Source of the DNA: Balneolia bacterium
Lineage (GTDB): Bacteria > Bacteroidota > Rhodothermia > Balneolales > Cyclonatronaceae
DNA length: 35,046 bases
Assembly (NCBI GenBank): GCA_003566635.1
Contig: PXCK01000005.1
Span: forward strand, 1 to 35,046
Direction: 5' to 3'
Part shown: in pieces, positions 7,582 to 16,315 of the stretch
Layout of the letters: every line of letters starts with the position of its first letter
Numbering within the stretch: position 1 is the stretch's first letter
Program-made: the position numbers and the translations under genes
Notes under the pieces: generated by a model
What the model was told of the DNA's origin: nothing
Database searches by the model: none
What the model saw: only the letters and a program-made list of their open reading frames with translations

Positions 7582-9996
7582 TTGCAATCGCTCAATGAAG
7601 AACTGCAAAGTACAAACGAAGAACTCCAAAGCAGCAATGAAGAATTAGAAACTACGAACGAAGAATTACAGAGCAGTAACGAAGAAATTCAAATCACCTA
7701 TGCCGAACTTAAGGAAACCCATGAAGTTCTGGCGAAAAAAGAGGAATTATTAAAAACAGAGCAAGCGTATTCGAGGGCATTGTTATCCAATACGTTACAG
7801 GGATTTGTTTTAATAGATAACAATTATCAGGTATTAGATTATAATAGCAGAGCCAATGAAATTCTTGGAAGAATAAGTAAGCATGCTGTAAGAAAAAGAT
7901 CACAATTTCTTGATTCTGTTCCGGAAAAGGATGTTGCAGAAATGCTTATAACCTTTAAAGAGTGTTTTAAAGGTTCGAAAGAACATGTAGAAGATGTAAT
8001 TCTGCTAAAAACTCTTGATGAACAGGATTTATGGCTATCCTTTAGCGTTAATCCCGTTATAAATTCTAATGGGAAAGTTGTATCACTGGCAATTGGTCTT
8101 TTGGATATTACAAGCCAGAAAATATATCAAAAAGAACTTGAGAGTCTTAATCGAAGACAAGAAACCTTGTTAAATGCTCAAACTCATTATGTATTACGTA
8201 CTGACATGGAAGGGCGGCATACGTATTGGAATCAAATTTTTGAAGAAGATTATGGTTGGTTATATAAAGATGGAAAAATCGATGGTACCGATAGCTTAAT
8301 CTCCATCAGTGGGCACGATCATCATAAGGCATTTAAAGCTGTAGAAGAATGTGTTGCGGAGCCAGGTAAAGTCGTTAAAGTGGAGTTAGATAAACCGGCG
8401 AAGGAAGGTGGTGTAAGAACAACTCTCTGGGAGTTTATGTGTCTTACGGATGAAAACGGGCAGCCATCTGAAATGCAATGCATGGGTATAGAAATTACTT
8501 TACTCAAGGAATTACGAAAGAGTGAAACTCAGTTTAGAACATTATTTGACGATGCTCCCGTCTCCATTTTAGTTCATGACAGAGAGACCGGCGAAATTTT
8601 AGATGCAAATGGAATAGCATGGAAGTCGTATGGCTTTGATAGCCTTAAAGAACTAAAGGAAAATGATTTTTGGCTGGAACCTCCTTACTCCTTTAAAGAG
8701 GCTAAAGAAAAGATGGATGAAGCGGTTCGCGAAGGATATACTCAGTTTGAATGGAAGTCGAAAAATGTAAATGGAGAAGTTTTCTGGGAATTGGTTACCC
8801 TTAGGCCTATTACCATCAATGAAGAAGAGCAAATATTATCGGTTGCGATAGATATAACCGAAAAAAAGGCGATTGAAGAATCTCTTAAGGATAATGAGCT
8901 GCAACTTCTTAACACTAATTCGTTATTAGAATATGTGATTGAACATACCAATAGTGCAGTAGCCATACTTGACGACAAGCTGCATTTTGTTTATGTAAGC
9001 GAACGGTTCAAAAAAGATTTTCAGGTACAAGATGAGACGATAATTGGAAGGCACCACTACGATGTATTCCCGGATTTGCCACAAAAATGGAGAGATGTGC
9101 ATGCACGTGCCTTGAAAGGCGAAGTATTACATGCGGATGCAGATCCATACGTGCGAGATAGTGGAGAAGAATTGTTTACAAGGTGGGAATGTCGCCCATG
9201 GTATAAGTCTGGTGACCAAATCGGAGGCATAGTTTTATACACTGCTGTAATAACAGATGAAATTCTAAGAGAAAGAGAGCTCAAAAAATTATCCACTGCA
9301 GTTACACAAAACCCGGCCAGTGTTGTTATAACAGACATAGATGGCACAATTGAATATGTGAATCCTAAATTTTCTGAATTAACCGGATATACTCAGGAAG
9401 AGGCCATTGGTAAAAATCCACGAATATTAAAATCAGGATTTCAACCTAAAGCTCTCTACGAAAAATTATGGGATACCATATCTAATGGCAAAATTTGGCG
9501 TGGTGAATTACTAAATAAGAAAAAAAATGGAGAATACTACTGGGAATTTGCCACAATGGCGCCCATTTTTGGCAAAGATGGTATCATAAAAAACTATCTG
9601 GCAATAAAACAAGATATAAGCGAACAAAAAAAATCTCAAAAAGAAGCAGAGCGTTTTAAAGCAATAGCAGAAGAATCTGAATTTGGTTTGGCTGTAGCAA
9701 ACCTGCAGGGTGAGATTATTTATATCAATAATTTCTTTGCCCGCATACACGGATTCGAGCCTGAAGCATTGAAAGGGAAGCATTTGTCTATCTTCCACAC
9801 AGAAGAGCAAATGGAGCGGGTGCAAATGTTACATAATCAACTCTTTAATGATGGGTATTACCAACCGGCTGAAGTAGAACATGTGAACCAAGCTGGGCAT
9901 ACATTTTCGATGTTAATGAGTGGGGTCTTACTAAAAGATGAATTTGGTGAACCGGAATTTATAGCTGCTTCAGGAAGAACAACCCGAAATGTATGA
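7582..9996 (+). CDS. Multi-PAS sensor segment, in frame with the upstream CheB-CheR gene
   Basis: This open frame continues the CheB-CheR protein after the TAA. It begins with a repetitive coiled coil (NEELQSSNEELETTNEE-type units, ~45 residues) and then has about six PAS domains, at roughly residues 60-180, 190-320, 320-440, 445-570, 570-690 and 690-804. Several end in DIT/DIS-type motifs (LDITSQK, AIDITEKK, KQDISEQKK). The listed start is a TTG with no good Shine-Dalgarno sequence, and the first in-frame ATG lies about 120 codons in. Independent translation is therefore doubtful, and the segment is probably an orphaned piece of one gene. It ends in GRTTRNV, then TGA, overlapping the next frame by eight bases. 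Confidence 0.7.
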   Translation: MQSLNEELQSTNEELQSSNEELETTNEELQSSNEEIQITYAELKETHEVLAKKEELLKTEQAYSRALLSNTLQGFVLIDNNYQVLDYNSRANEILGRISKHAVRKRSQFLDSVPEKDVAEMLITFKECFKGSKEHVEDVILLKTLDEQDLWLSFSVNPVINSNGKVVSLAIGLLDITSQKIYQKELESLNRRQETLLNAQTHYVLRTDMEGRHTYWNQIFEEDYGWLYKDGKIDGTDSLISISGHDHHKAFKAVEECVAEPGKVVKVELDKPAKEGGVRTTLWEFMCLTDENGQPSEMQCMGIEITLLKELRKSETQFRTLFDDAPVSILVHDRETGEILDANGIAWKSYGFDSLKELKENDFWLEPPYSFKEAKEKMDEAVREGYTQFEWKSKNVNGEVFWELVTLRPITINEEEQILSVAIDITEKKAIEESLKDNELQLLNTNSLLEYVIEHTNSAVAILDDKLHFVYVSERFKKDFQVQDETIIGRHHYDVFPDLPQKWRDVHARALKGEVLHADADPYVRDSGEELFTRWECRPWYKSGDQIGGIVLYTAVITDEILRERELKKLSTAVTQNPASVVITDIDGTIEYVNPKFSELTGYTQEEAIGKNPRILKSGFQPKALYEKLWDTISNGKIWRGELLNKKKNGEYYWEFATMAPIFGKDGIIKNYLAIKQDISEQKKSQKEAERFKAIAEESEFGLAVANLQGEIIYINNFFARIHGFEPEALKGKHLSIFHTEEQMERVQMLHNQLFNDGYYQPAEVEHVNQAGHTFSMLMSGVLLKDEFGEPEFIAASGRTTRNV

Positions 9997-10933
9997 AAAT
10001 GAAATAACACAACTTCTCAAAGAATCAGCTATAAAATTAGAAAATACCATACTTGACTTGAACAACGTACTGAAAATCCAGCTTGGTACTAATCTGAAGC
10101 TAACGGATGTTAATGTTTATAAGTTGGTAAATAAAATCATCGATAATAAACAGGATGTAGTACGAAAATCATCTGTTAAGTTGTACAATAACATACCAGA
10201 CGACCTGACTTTAAAAACCGTTAAATCTTATTTAAAAGCCACCCTTATAACACTCATTTCGAATAGCATAAAATATTCAAGTCCGGAAAGAGATTCATGG
10301 GTAAAAATTTCTTCAAATAAAACCAAAGGATACATTGAAATTAGTGTGGAAGACAATGGCATAGGGATTGACCTGGAAAGACATGGTCGCATTATTTTTG
10401 GTATGTATAAAAGATTCCATAATAAAGATTCAAAGGGAATAGGTTTGTATATTAGTAAAAATCAAGTTGAAGCTTTAGGAGGCGAAATAACGGTTGATAG
10501 CGAAGTAGGTAAAGGTTCAATATTTAGAGTTTTGTTGCCCTATGAAAAATTTAAGGAAATATCTCTAATTGAAGATGACAATGTTCAGATTTTTCTCTTG
10601 AAGAAATTTATTGAAAAGACCAATCTGGTAGAAAGTATTACTTCATTTAAAAATGGGAAAGAGGCATTTAATGAAATGAAAGAACGATCGGAAAAGCTGA
10701 GCGCTTATCCTGATTTAATCTTTCTCGATTTAAATATGCCAGTTTGGTCCGGATGGGATTTTTATGATGCTTTCAAAACCTTGCCGAATTATAAAAACGC
10801 GAGGATTATGATACTTACAAGCTCTCTTAGTGAAGAAGATTATCAAACTGCACTAAAGCACGGCTTGGATGATTCTTATATTGTGAAGCCAATCAACTAT
10901 GAGAAATTGGAAAAAACACTAAAAAGTTTGTGA
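9989..10933 (+). CDS. Histidine kinase remnant: HATPase plus receiver, no phospho-acceptor His
   Basis: The 314-residue product carries the second half of a dimerisation (DHp) domain (KESAIKLENTILDLNNVLKI, residues 11-30), a HATPase domain and a receiver. The HATPase boxes are present: Asn92 in LISNSIKYSS, DNGIGID at 122-128 and GIGLYIS at 150-156. The receiver has the acidic EDD (195-197), the phospho-accepting Asp247 in FLDLNMP and Lys300 in IVKPI. The first DHp helix with the conserved His (the H-box) is absent, and no His occurs before residue 132. The frame starts eight bases before the stop of the PAS segment. It therefore looks like the tail of the same hybrid kinase after a deletion that removed the H-box and shifted the frame. 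Confidence 0.78.
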   Translation: MYENEITQLLKESAIKLENTILDLNNVLKIQLGTNLKLTDVNVYKLVNKIIDNKQDVVRKSSVKLYNNIPDDLTLKTVKSYLKATLITLISNSIKYSSPERDSWVKISSNKTKGYIEISVEDNGIGIDLERHGRIIFGMYKRFHNKDSKGIGLYISKNQVEALGGEITVDSEVGKGSIFRVLLPYEKFKEISLIEDDNVQIFLLKKFIEKTNLVESITSFKNGKEAFNEMKERSEKLSAYPDLIFLDLNMPVWSGWDFYDAFKTLPNYKNARIMILTSSLSEEDYQTALKHGLDDSYIVKPINYEKLEKTLKSL

Positions 10934-10947
10934 TTAATCACGAACCA

Positions 10948-11337
10948 TCAATTCAGCAAATGCGAGCGAAGTAAAAATTCCGGGATTCTAACTTTAATGT
11001 AATCCCCGTTATCTTTTTCCATAGTATAAAAACCTTTCATACTGCCTTTCATAGACTTTAACACACAGTAGCTGTTGTATCTGTAGGAAGAACCGGGCTC
11101 AATACGTGGTTGGCGCCCGATGACACCATCGCCTTCTACTTCATTAACCTCACCGGTGCTGTCCATTATTTTCCAATATCTGCTAAGCAACTTTACAGGT
11201 TTATTGCCAAGGTTTTCAATCATCACATAATATGCATAGATGAATTTTTTTCGGATTACATCCGAATCACTCTCTACAAATACAGGTTGAACACTAATTT
11301 TTATATCGTGGGATATTTCCGTAAAAAGTAGTTGCAT
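10948..11337 (-). CDS. apaG: ApaG family protein
   Basis: The 129-residue protein is a standard-length ApaG (Co2+/Mg2+ efflux-associated; immunoglobulin-like fold related to F-box-associated domains). Diagnostic stretches are FIYAYYVMIENLG, LLSRYWKIMDSTGEVNEVEGDGVIGRQP and the PG-S-YRYNSYC segment. It is cytoplasmic and of incompletely known function. It starts three bases after the end of the ferric ABC ATPase gene on the same strand, so it is probably the last cistron of the iron-importer transcript. It converges on the kinase remnant with only 14 bases between stops and no obvious terminator, only the short palindrome GTGATTAATCAC. Confidence 0.92.
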   Translation of the reverse strand: MQLLFTEISHDIKISVQPVFVESDSDVIRKKFIYAYYVMIENLGNKPVKLLSRYWKIMDSTGEVNEVEGDGVIGRQPRIEPGSSYRYNSYCVLKSMKGSMKGFYTMEKDNGDYIKVRIPEFLLRSHLLN

Positions 11338-11340
11338 AAA

Positions 11341-12399
11341 TTATTGAAGTGGGGTTTCGTCTTCTAAAACAACAGCGGGTTCAAGTGGACGAACCACAAC
11401 ATTATCCCCAACTGCGAATGGCATTCTATTATCGGTATGAACAAGGCAAGCACAATCTTTTAACTTAACATTGTAGGTGATGTCGTGCCCTTTAAATTCC
11501 CTTGTAAGAACAGTACCGCATATACCGCCACAATTGGCAGGAGTCGTTTGTTCTAAAGTTAAGTGCTCGGGTCTTATAGAAATGATCACATTTCCCCGAG
11601 CAGGACGGTCAAGCATAATTGATCCAATTGTAGACTGAGCTTCCAGTCCTGAGGCTTGTGCGTTAAACAAATTGGTTCTACCAAGAAAATTTGCAACAAA
11701 CTTAGTTTTAGGGCGATAGTACACATCCTCCGGAGTACCAATCTGAACAATGCGCCCATTTTCCATAACACCTATCCGGTCGGCTACAGATAATGCTTCT
11801 TCCTGATCGTGCGTTACTAGAACAGCACTCATTTTAGAAGCCTTTAAAATTTTTCTCACCTCGTTACGGGTTGATTCTCTTAGTACGGCATCAAGGTTGG
11901 AAAATGGTTCATCCATTAAAATGATTTCCGGTCTGGGAGCAAGAGCCCTTGCAAGTGCAACACGTTGTTGTTGCCCCCCGGATAACTCCTGTGGCTTCCT
12001 GTCCTTAAAGGACTTCATTCCAATAAGTTCGAGTATTTCAAGAGCACGATGATTACGTTCACCACGACTTAACTTTTGCAACCCAAACATCACATTCTCT
12101 AATACCGTGAGATGTGGGAATAACGCATAATCCTGAAATACGAATCCTATTCCCCGTTTTTCCGGGTTGATGTGATTATAAGGACATTCCAACGTTTGTC
12201 CTTTAAGCTGAATGGAACCTTCGTCAGACCGTTCAAATCCGGCAAGTAAGCGTAAAGTGGTCGTTTTCCCACAGCCGGATGGGCCAAGAATGGCAAAAAT
12301 CTCCTCCTGTTCAACCGTAAAGCTCACCTTGTCAACAATGGGTGGCTCGTTGAAATCGAAATATTTAGTAAGATTGGTAACTCTGAGTAAACAGTCCAT
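11341..12399 (-). CDS. fbpC: Ferric iron ABC transporter, ATP-binding protein (FbpC/FutC-like)
   Basis: This 352-residue ATPase energises the permease encoded just upstream. Walker A is GPSGCGKTT (39-47), the Q-loop is FVFQD, the signature is LSGGQQQR (139-146), Walker B is IILMDEPF (159-166) and the H-loop is LVTHDQEEAL. Residues from about 240 form a TOBE-like regulatory domain (ISIRPEHLTL) as in the FbpC/AfuC iron family, where that region senses state or substrate. The gene follows the permease with a gap of three bases and precedes apaG. Iron is inferred from the three-gene set; thiamine or other importers of the same superfamily are less likely. Confidence 0.9.
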   Translation of the reverse strand: MDCLLRVTNLTKYFDFNEPPIVDKVSFTVEQEEIFAILGPSGCGKTTTLRLLAGFERSDEGSIQLKGQTLECPYNHINPEKRGIGFVFQDYALFPHLTVLENVMFGLQKLSRGERNHRALEILELIGMKSFKDRKPQELSGGQQQRVALARALAPRPEIILMDEPFSNLDAVLRESTRNEVRKILKASKMSAVLVTHDQEEALSVADRIGVMENGRIVQIGTPEDVYYRPKTKFVANFLGRTNLFNAQASGLEAQSTIGSIMLDRPARGNVIISIRPEHLTLEQTTPANCGGICGTVLTREFKGHDITYNVKLKDCACLVHTDNRMPFAVGDNVVVRPLEPAVVLEDETPLQ

Positions 12400-12402
12400 A
12401 GG

Positions 12403-13974
12403 TTAACTTTTCCATTCGCGGGAAAATAAAATTCCCACGAAAAATACTGAAAAAAACAAAATACTTAATGCAAAAGGCGCAGCTTCTGCAAACATACCTT
12501 CAGCCGAATAACTCCAAACGTTTACTGCAAGTGTATCAAGACCGATAGGAGCTAATAAAAACGTGATAGGAAGTTCTTTCATTGCTGATAAGAAAACAAA
12601 CGACGCCCCCACAATAATTCCATTAAACAATAATGGGAGAGTAGATTTTAAAAAAGCTTTAAAACGGTTCATACCTAATGACATAGCCGCTTCTTCCAGT
12701 TTAGGTGATGCCTGATACAGGGAGCTTCTTACAGGACCAATTGCTTCAGCTAAAAAATGTAGAGCGTAAGCAAAAATTAAAAGGGCAAATGTTTGATATA
12801 AAACCGGAACAACATTTAAACTAAAGAAAATAAAAGCAAGTGCAAGTGCCAGTGGAGGTGTTGCATAACCCAAGTAGGCAAATCGCTGTAGAATATTGGA
12901 TGTACGGGATGGAAATCTAACGGCTATATAAGCCAATGGAATAGCCATTAATACGGAAAGTACAGCCGCCGGTGCCGATACAAGCACAGATGATCGAATG
13001 GCATCTCCAAGGTTAGCCCACACTGCCGGTGATACACCTTGTGCCATCCAATACAAAATGGTAAAAATGGGTATAATAAGAGAGAATAAAATAATAGCAC
13101 CTACAAATCCATAGCTTATCCAGCGGAGTTTGCCGAGTTTGCTTTCCCTCATTTTTCTGCCCGTGCCTGTTCCCGCGCGGTAGAATAACAAACCCTTAAG
13201 CAATTTATACTCTAAAACGAGCACAACAACGGTTATGGAAATGAGGATAAGTGCAATAATAGCAGCATAAATTCGATCAAAAGAAGCGGCATACTGGATG
13301 TATAGTGAATAGCTGAGTGTTTCGAAACGCATGAGTGAAACAGCTCCAAAATCACCCAAAACATAAAGGGTGATAATTAAAATGCCTGCCAAAAAAGATG
13401 GCCGAAGTTGTGGTATGGTTACCTTCCGTAAAATTTGAAACGAACTGTACCCTAAAGATCGGGCAGCCTCTTCGGTGGATGGGTCCAACCCTAAAAAACC
13501 TGCCCGAAGGTTTAAGAATAAATATGGAAAGGTGTATAAGCTTACGGCAAGAAGAGAGCCCCAATATCCGGTTAGTCTGGAGATTTCGAGACCAAACACC
13601 ATTGCTAAAGTACCATTATCGCCTCCCAGACCTAAAATAGCATATGCGACAACATAGCCGGGTAAAGCAAGGGGTAAAACGCCAATCATGGTTATAAACT
13701 TTTTGGCGGGTATATCTGAACGGGTACTTAGCCAAGCTAAAGGATACGAAACAAGTGTAGTTACGACCACCACCCCAAGTGTGAGGGAGACCGTATTCCA
13801 AAAAAGTACGAGGTTACGCTGACGAAACAGTAGCTCCGTAGTTTCTGAGAAATCACCACCCAAAGCTCTTATTATAAGATAAACAAGCGGAATAGAAACT
13901 GCCAGACCGATAAATACGGATGGCAGTAAAAAATACCAGGGTGGAAGTTTTCTAAGAAAATATGGTAATCTCAA
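12403..13974 (-). CDS. fbpB: Ferric iron ABC transporter, permease (FbpB-like)
   Basis: The 523-residue inner-membrane protein is a tandem duplication of a binding-protein-dependent permease domain, with about 12 hydrophobic segments. Both cytoplasmic EAA loops are visible: EEAARSLGYSSFQILRKVTIPQLRP in the first half and EEAAMSLGMNRFKAFLKSTLPLL in the second. These contact the ATPase. Length and layout are typical of FbpB/SfuB/FutB ferric permeases. It sits 10 bases after the binding-protein gene and three before the ATPase gene, a classic A-B-C order. Confidence 0.9.
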   Translation of the reverse strand: MRLPYFLRKLPPWYFLLPSVFIGLAVSIPLVYLIIRALGGDFSETTELLFRQRNLVLFWNTVSLTLGVVVVTTLVSYPLAWLSTRSDIPAKKFITMIGVLPLALPGYVVAYAILGLGGDNGTLAMVFGLEISRLTGYWGSLLAVSLYTFPYLFLNLRAGFLGLDPSTEEAARSLGYSSFQILRKVTIPQLRPSFLAGILIITLYVLGDFGAVSLMRFETLSYSLYIQYAASFDRIYAAIIALILISITVVVLVLEYKLLKGLLFYRAGTGTGRKMRESKLGKLRWISYGFVGAIILFSLIIPIFTILYWMAQGVSPAVWANLGDAIRSSVLVSAPAAVLSVLMAIPLAYIAVRFPSRTSNILQRFAYLGYATPPLALALAFIFFSLNVVPVLYQTFALLIFAYALHFLAEAIGPVRSSLYQASPKLEEAAMSLGMNRFKAFLKSTLPLLFNGIIVGASFVFLSAMKELPITFLLAPIGLDTLAVNVWSYSAEGMFAEAAPFALSILFFSVFFVGILFSREWKS

Positions 13975-13984
13975 AAGGGATGAA

Positions 13985-14971
13985 TTAGAGTAAACCTACC
14001 GATCTTAAAAGCCTGAGTGTGGCATCTAAATCACTCAGTAACTCCAAATCCATAGATGGTGAAACTTCAAGGGCTTCAATTAACTTAGAATCGTAATCAT
14101 CCATTCCGTAAATTACCGGGTATTCGAAAGTTTCATTCACGAAATAGCGTTGGATTTCATCCGATAATAAAAATGCTATAAAGCGTTCGGCATTCTCCTT
14201 GTTTCGGCTTGAATTTAACACCCCAACACCTGCAACATTCAGTAAGTTTCCGATATCATTATCTGAAAAGAAAGTCATGTTAACGGTATAAGTAGGGTTT
14301 TCTGACCGCATTCTTTCAATATAATAATGGTTAGTAATACCTAATTCTACTTCGCCTGCCGCTATAGCCTGAATAATTGAATTGTTGTTATTGTATGCAA
14401 CCGCCCCGTTATTTTTCATATCTGTAAGCCATTGTCGTGTTTGCTCTTCACCAAGGTTTTTACGCATAGCTGTTACAAACGATTGGAATGAGGCATTTGC
14501 CGGCGACCATCCAACTTTACCTCTCCATTCAGGCTTGGTTAAATCAAATATGGATTCCGGAAGGTTGTCTTGAGAAACTCTCCGCTCATTATAAGCTAAA
14601 ACGCGAGCTCTGCCACTTGTCGCAACCCATGTACGATCATTATTTTTAAAACCTTCGGGTATTCCGCCCAAAATAGGTTCAGGTAAATTAGCTAACAACC
14701 CTTGGTTGTGAAGTGCGCCAAGAGCGCCTCCATCTTGTCCCCAAAACACATCAGCCGGAGACCTGCGCCCTTCTTCCATTATAGCTACTGCCAATTGTGT
14801 TGTACCTCCAAAACGAATGCGAACATTAATGCCGGTTTCTTCTTCGAACTTTGCAATTATGGGATCAACCAATGCTTTGCTTCTGCCGGAATAAATGGTA
14901 AGCTGCGCTAATGCATCGCCTGTAAAAAACAGAAAGAGGGCAGTAAATAGAATAAAATTATGGAGTTTCAT
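13985..14971 (-). CDS. fbpA: Ferric iron ABC transporter, periplasmic binding protein (FbpA/FutA-like)
   Basis: This 328-residue protein has a signal peptide (MKLHNFILFTALFLFFTGDA, cleavage probable after ALA) and a periplasmic ferric-binding fold. LTIYSGRSKALVDPI opens the mature chain as in FbpA/FutA proteins, and TNHYYIERM holds the paired tyrosines that usually coordinate Fe3+. It is the first gene of the importer operon. A TTAGACTAAATCTAA sequence 16-30 bases upstream of the ATG may be a metal-regulator operator. Confidence 0.9.
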   Translation of the reverse strand: MKLHNFILFTALFLFFTGDALAQLTIYSGRSKALVDPIIAKFEEETGINVRIRFGGTTQLAVAIMEEGRRSPADVFWGQDGGALGALHNQGLLANLPEPILGGIPEGFKNNDRTWVATSGRARVLAYNERRVSQDNLPESIFDLTKPEWRGKVGWSPANASFQSFVTAMRKNLGEEQTRQWLTDMKNNGAVAYNNNNSIIQAIAAGEVELGITNHYYIERMRSENPTYTVNMTFFSDNDIGNLLNVAGVGVLNSSRNKENAERFIAFLLSDEIQRYFVNETFEYPVIYGMDDYDSKLIEALEVSPSMDLELLSDLDATLRLLRSVGLL

Positions 14972-14986
14972 GAAATTAATGTGTTA

Positions 14987-15001
14987 TTAGACTAAATCTA
15001 A
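14987..15001 (-). promoter_or_regulatory. Candidate metal-responsive operator upstream of fbpA
   Basis: TTAGA and TCTAA arms flank five bases, and the minus strand contains TTAGTCTAA, which equals the TTAGnCTAA core of DtxR/IdeR iron boxes. The outer parts of that consensus fit poorly. Placement just upstream of an iron importer makes iron-dependent repression plausible. By eye only. Confidence 0.3.
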
Positions 15002-15133
15002 ATAAAGGTACGAAGTTTTCATGAATTTTTTATGTGATAGAGAAAGGGAATTGGTGGGAGTAACACAGCAATTCTAATCTTTTATTTCAATATTTTGCTA
15101 CATCACCTATACTCAATCTTAAATAGAAGCTCA

Positions 15134-16225
15134 ATGAAAAAAACATCCTTACTCATTATTGCTTTAATCCTTTTTGGTTGCCATGCAATCGAAAGTGAAA
15201 CAATATCACTAGAAGGTATTCCTGTAATTACACCGAATTTGTTGCATGAGTATGATGGTGTATCTGATGATGACTTCTTTGCACATCTCGCATATAAAAC
15301 AATCGTACTTGATGATGGCACTATTTTTCTTGGCGACCGTGAAACGAACAGAATTTATAAAATTAAGTCAAATGGTAATTTGGTAGATGTACTAGCACGT
15401 GAAGGCAGAGGACCCGGTGAGTTCCGAGATATCACTTCAATTAGCCGCTCATTTGATGGTTCAGTTATAGTGTATGATCAATTCAATTCGAAAGTTATTC
15501 GATTTGACCAAAGTGGTAATTTTATGGGAGAATATGTAATCAGAAGCAGGGGCGAGGGTATGCTCACTGAAGTTTTTGATATTAATGAAGAACAATTATT
15601 ACTGACTTACAGAATATTAGGAGATTTCAACCAAAGTGGTGTAAATCCTCAACAACATATCGTAGCCTATCAAAAAGAAACTGAGGTGTTTCAAGATTAT
15701 ATTTCCATAGCATCTAATCCAATTGCATGGATTTTGATGGATGGTCAACCGGTTGGTGGAAGGGTTGTTCCGTTCACTGCAGCCAACCTTCTTTATTTTA
15801 ACCATTCCGATGCATCTATTTACTCATATTATTCCGATGGTACAAAAATTGTCCAATTATCAGCAGATTTTGATACGCTCAGTACAGTTAGATTTGAATT
15901 AACCGCCGAAATCTTATCAGAAGAAGATATCACCGAATTGAGAGATGACACTTCTCCGGACCAATGGCCTTCATTAGCAATATTGCTTCCTGAGTACAAA
16001 GCGATAGCTGAGGATTTTAAACTTGATGATGAAAATAGATTCTGGTTACGTCTCAACCATAGAAGTGATTACCAAAAATGGTTAGTTCTGTCATCATCAG
16101 GTGAAAAACTTGCCATTGTACAGTTTCCGGAAAGTGGCATTCTCACACATATTTCAAGTCAGCATATTGGGTACAGACTTGATGATCATTTATTTGGGAT
16201 TTTTGAGACTATAAATCTACCCTAA
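15134..16225 (+). CDS. Six-bladed beta-propeller lipoprotein
   Basis: The protein is best started at the second Met of the ORF (ATG 15134), because MKKTSLLIIALILFGC is a perfect lipoprotein signal with lipobox LFGC; this gives 363 residues. The ORF-track start at 15095 would bury the signal. The mature chain has repeating propeller blades: NRIYKIKSNGNLVDVLAREGRGPGEF is the typical blade of the 6-bladed beta-propeller (BF4221-type) lipoproteins common in Bacteroidota, followed by VIRFDQSGNFMGEYV and others. Such proteins are surface or periplasmic and their ligand is usually unknown. It lies 90 bases upstream of a TonB-dependent receptor gene, so a joint role at the outer membrane is possible. 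Confidence 0.82.
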   Translation: MKKTSLLIIALILFGCHAIESETISLEGIPVITPNLLHEYDGVSDDDFFAHLAYKTIVLDDGTIFLGDRETNRIYKIKSNGNLVDVLAREGRGPGEFRDITSISRSFDGSVIVYDQFNSKVIRFDQSGNFMGEYVIRSRGEGMLTEVFDINEEQLLLTYRILGDFNQSGVNPQQHIVAYQKETEVFQDYISIASNPIAWILMDGQPVGGRVVPFTAANLLYFNHSDASIYSYYSDGTKIVQLSADFDTLSTVRFELTAEILSEEDITELRDDTSPDQWPSLAILLPEYKAIAEDFKLDDENRFWLRLNHRSDYQKWLVLSSSGEKLAIVQFPESGILTHISSQHIGYRLDDHLFGIFETINLP

Positions 16226-16315
16226 CCCCGGCAATCGAGTCAACTATCAGTCTCTCAATTAAATTCAAATTATTATTAACTTCTCTTTTTTTCTAAATCG
16301 AACTTTTATTTAAAA

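Larger units (their letters stand above)
5587..10933 (+). pseudogene. Probable single disrupted CheB-CheR-PAS-kinase-REC gene
   Basis: The three frames together have the order of one known hybrid architecture: CheB, CheR, coiled coil, multiple PAS, DHp, HATPase, REC. The first break is a simple in-frame TAA. The second is a frame change with loss of the phospho-acceptor helix. Two independent lesions argue for decay over a single sequencing error, but each of the three parts has no further stops, so the decay is recent or the pieces still work. An assembly error remains possible for the first break. Confidence 0.6.

Noticed and set aside
10930-10941. GTGATTAATCAC palindrome as a terminator between the kinase remnant and apaG
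   Set aside because: The stem is short and AT-rich, with no T run; it could be chance.
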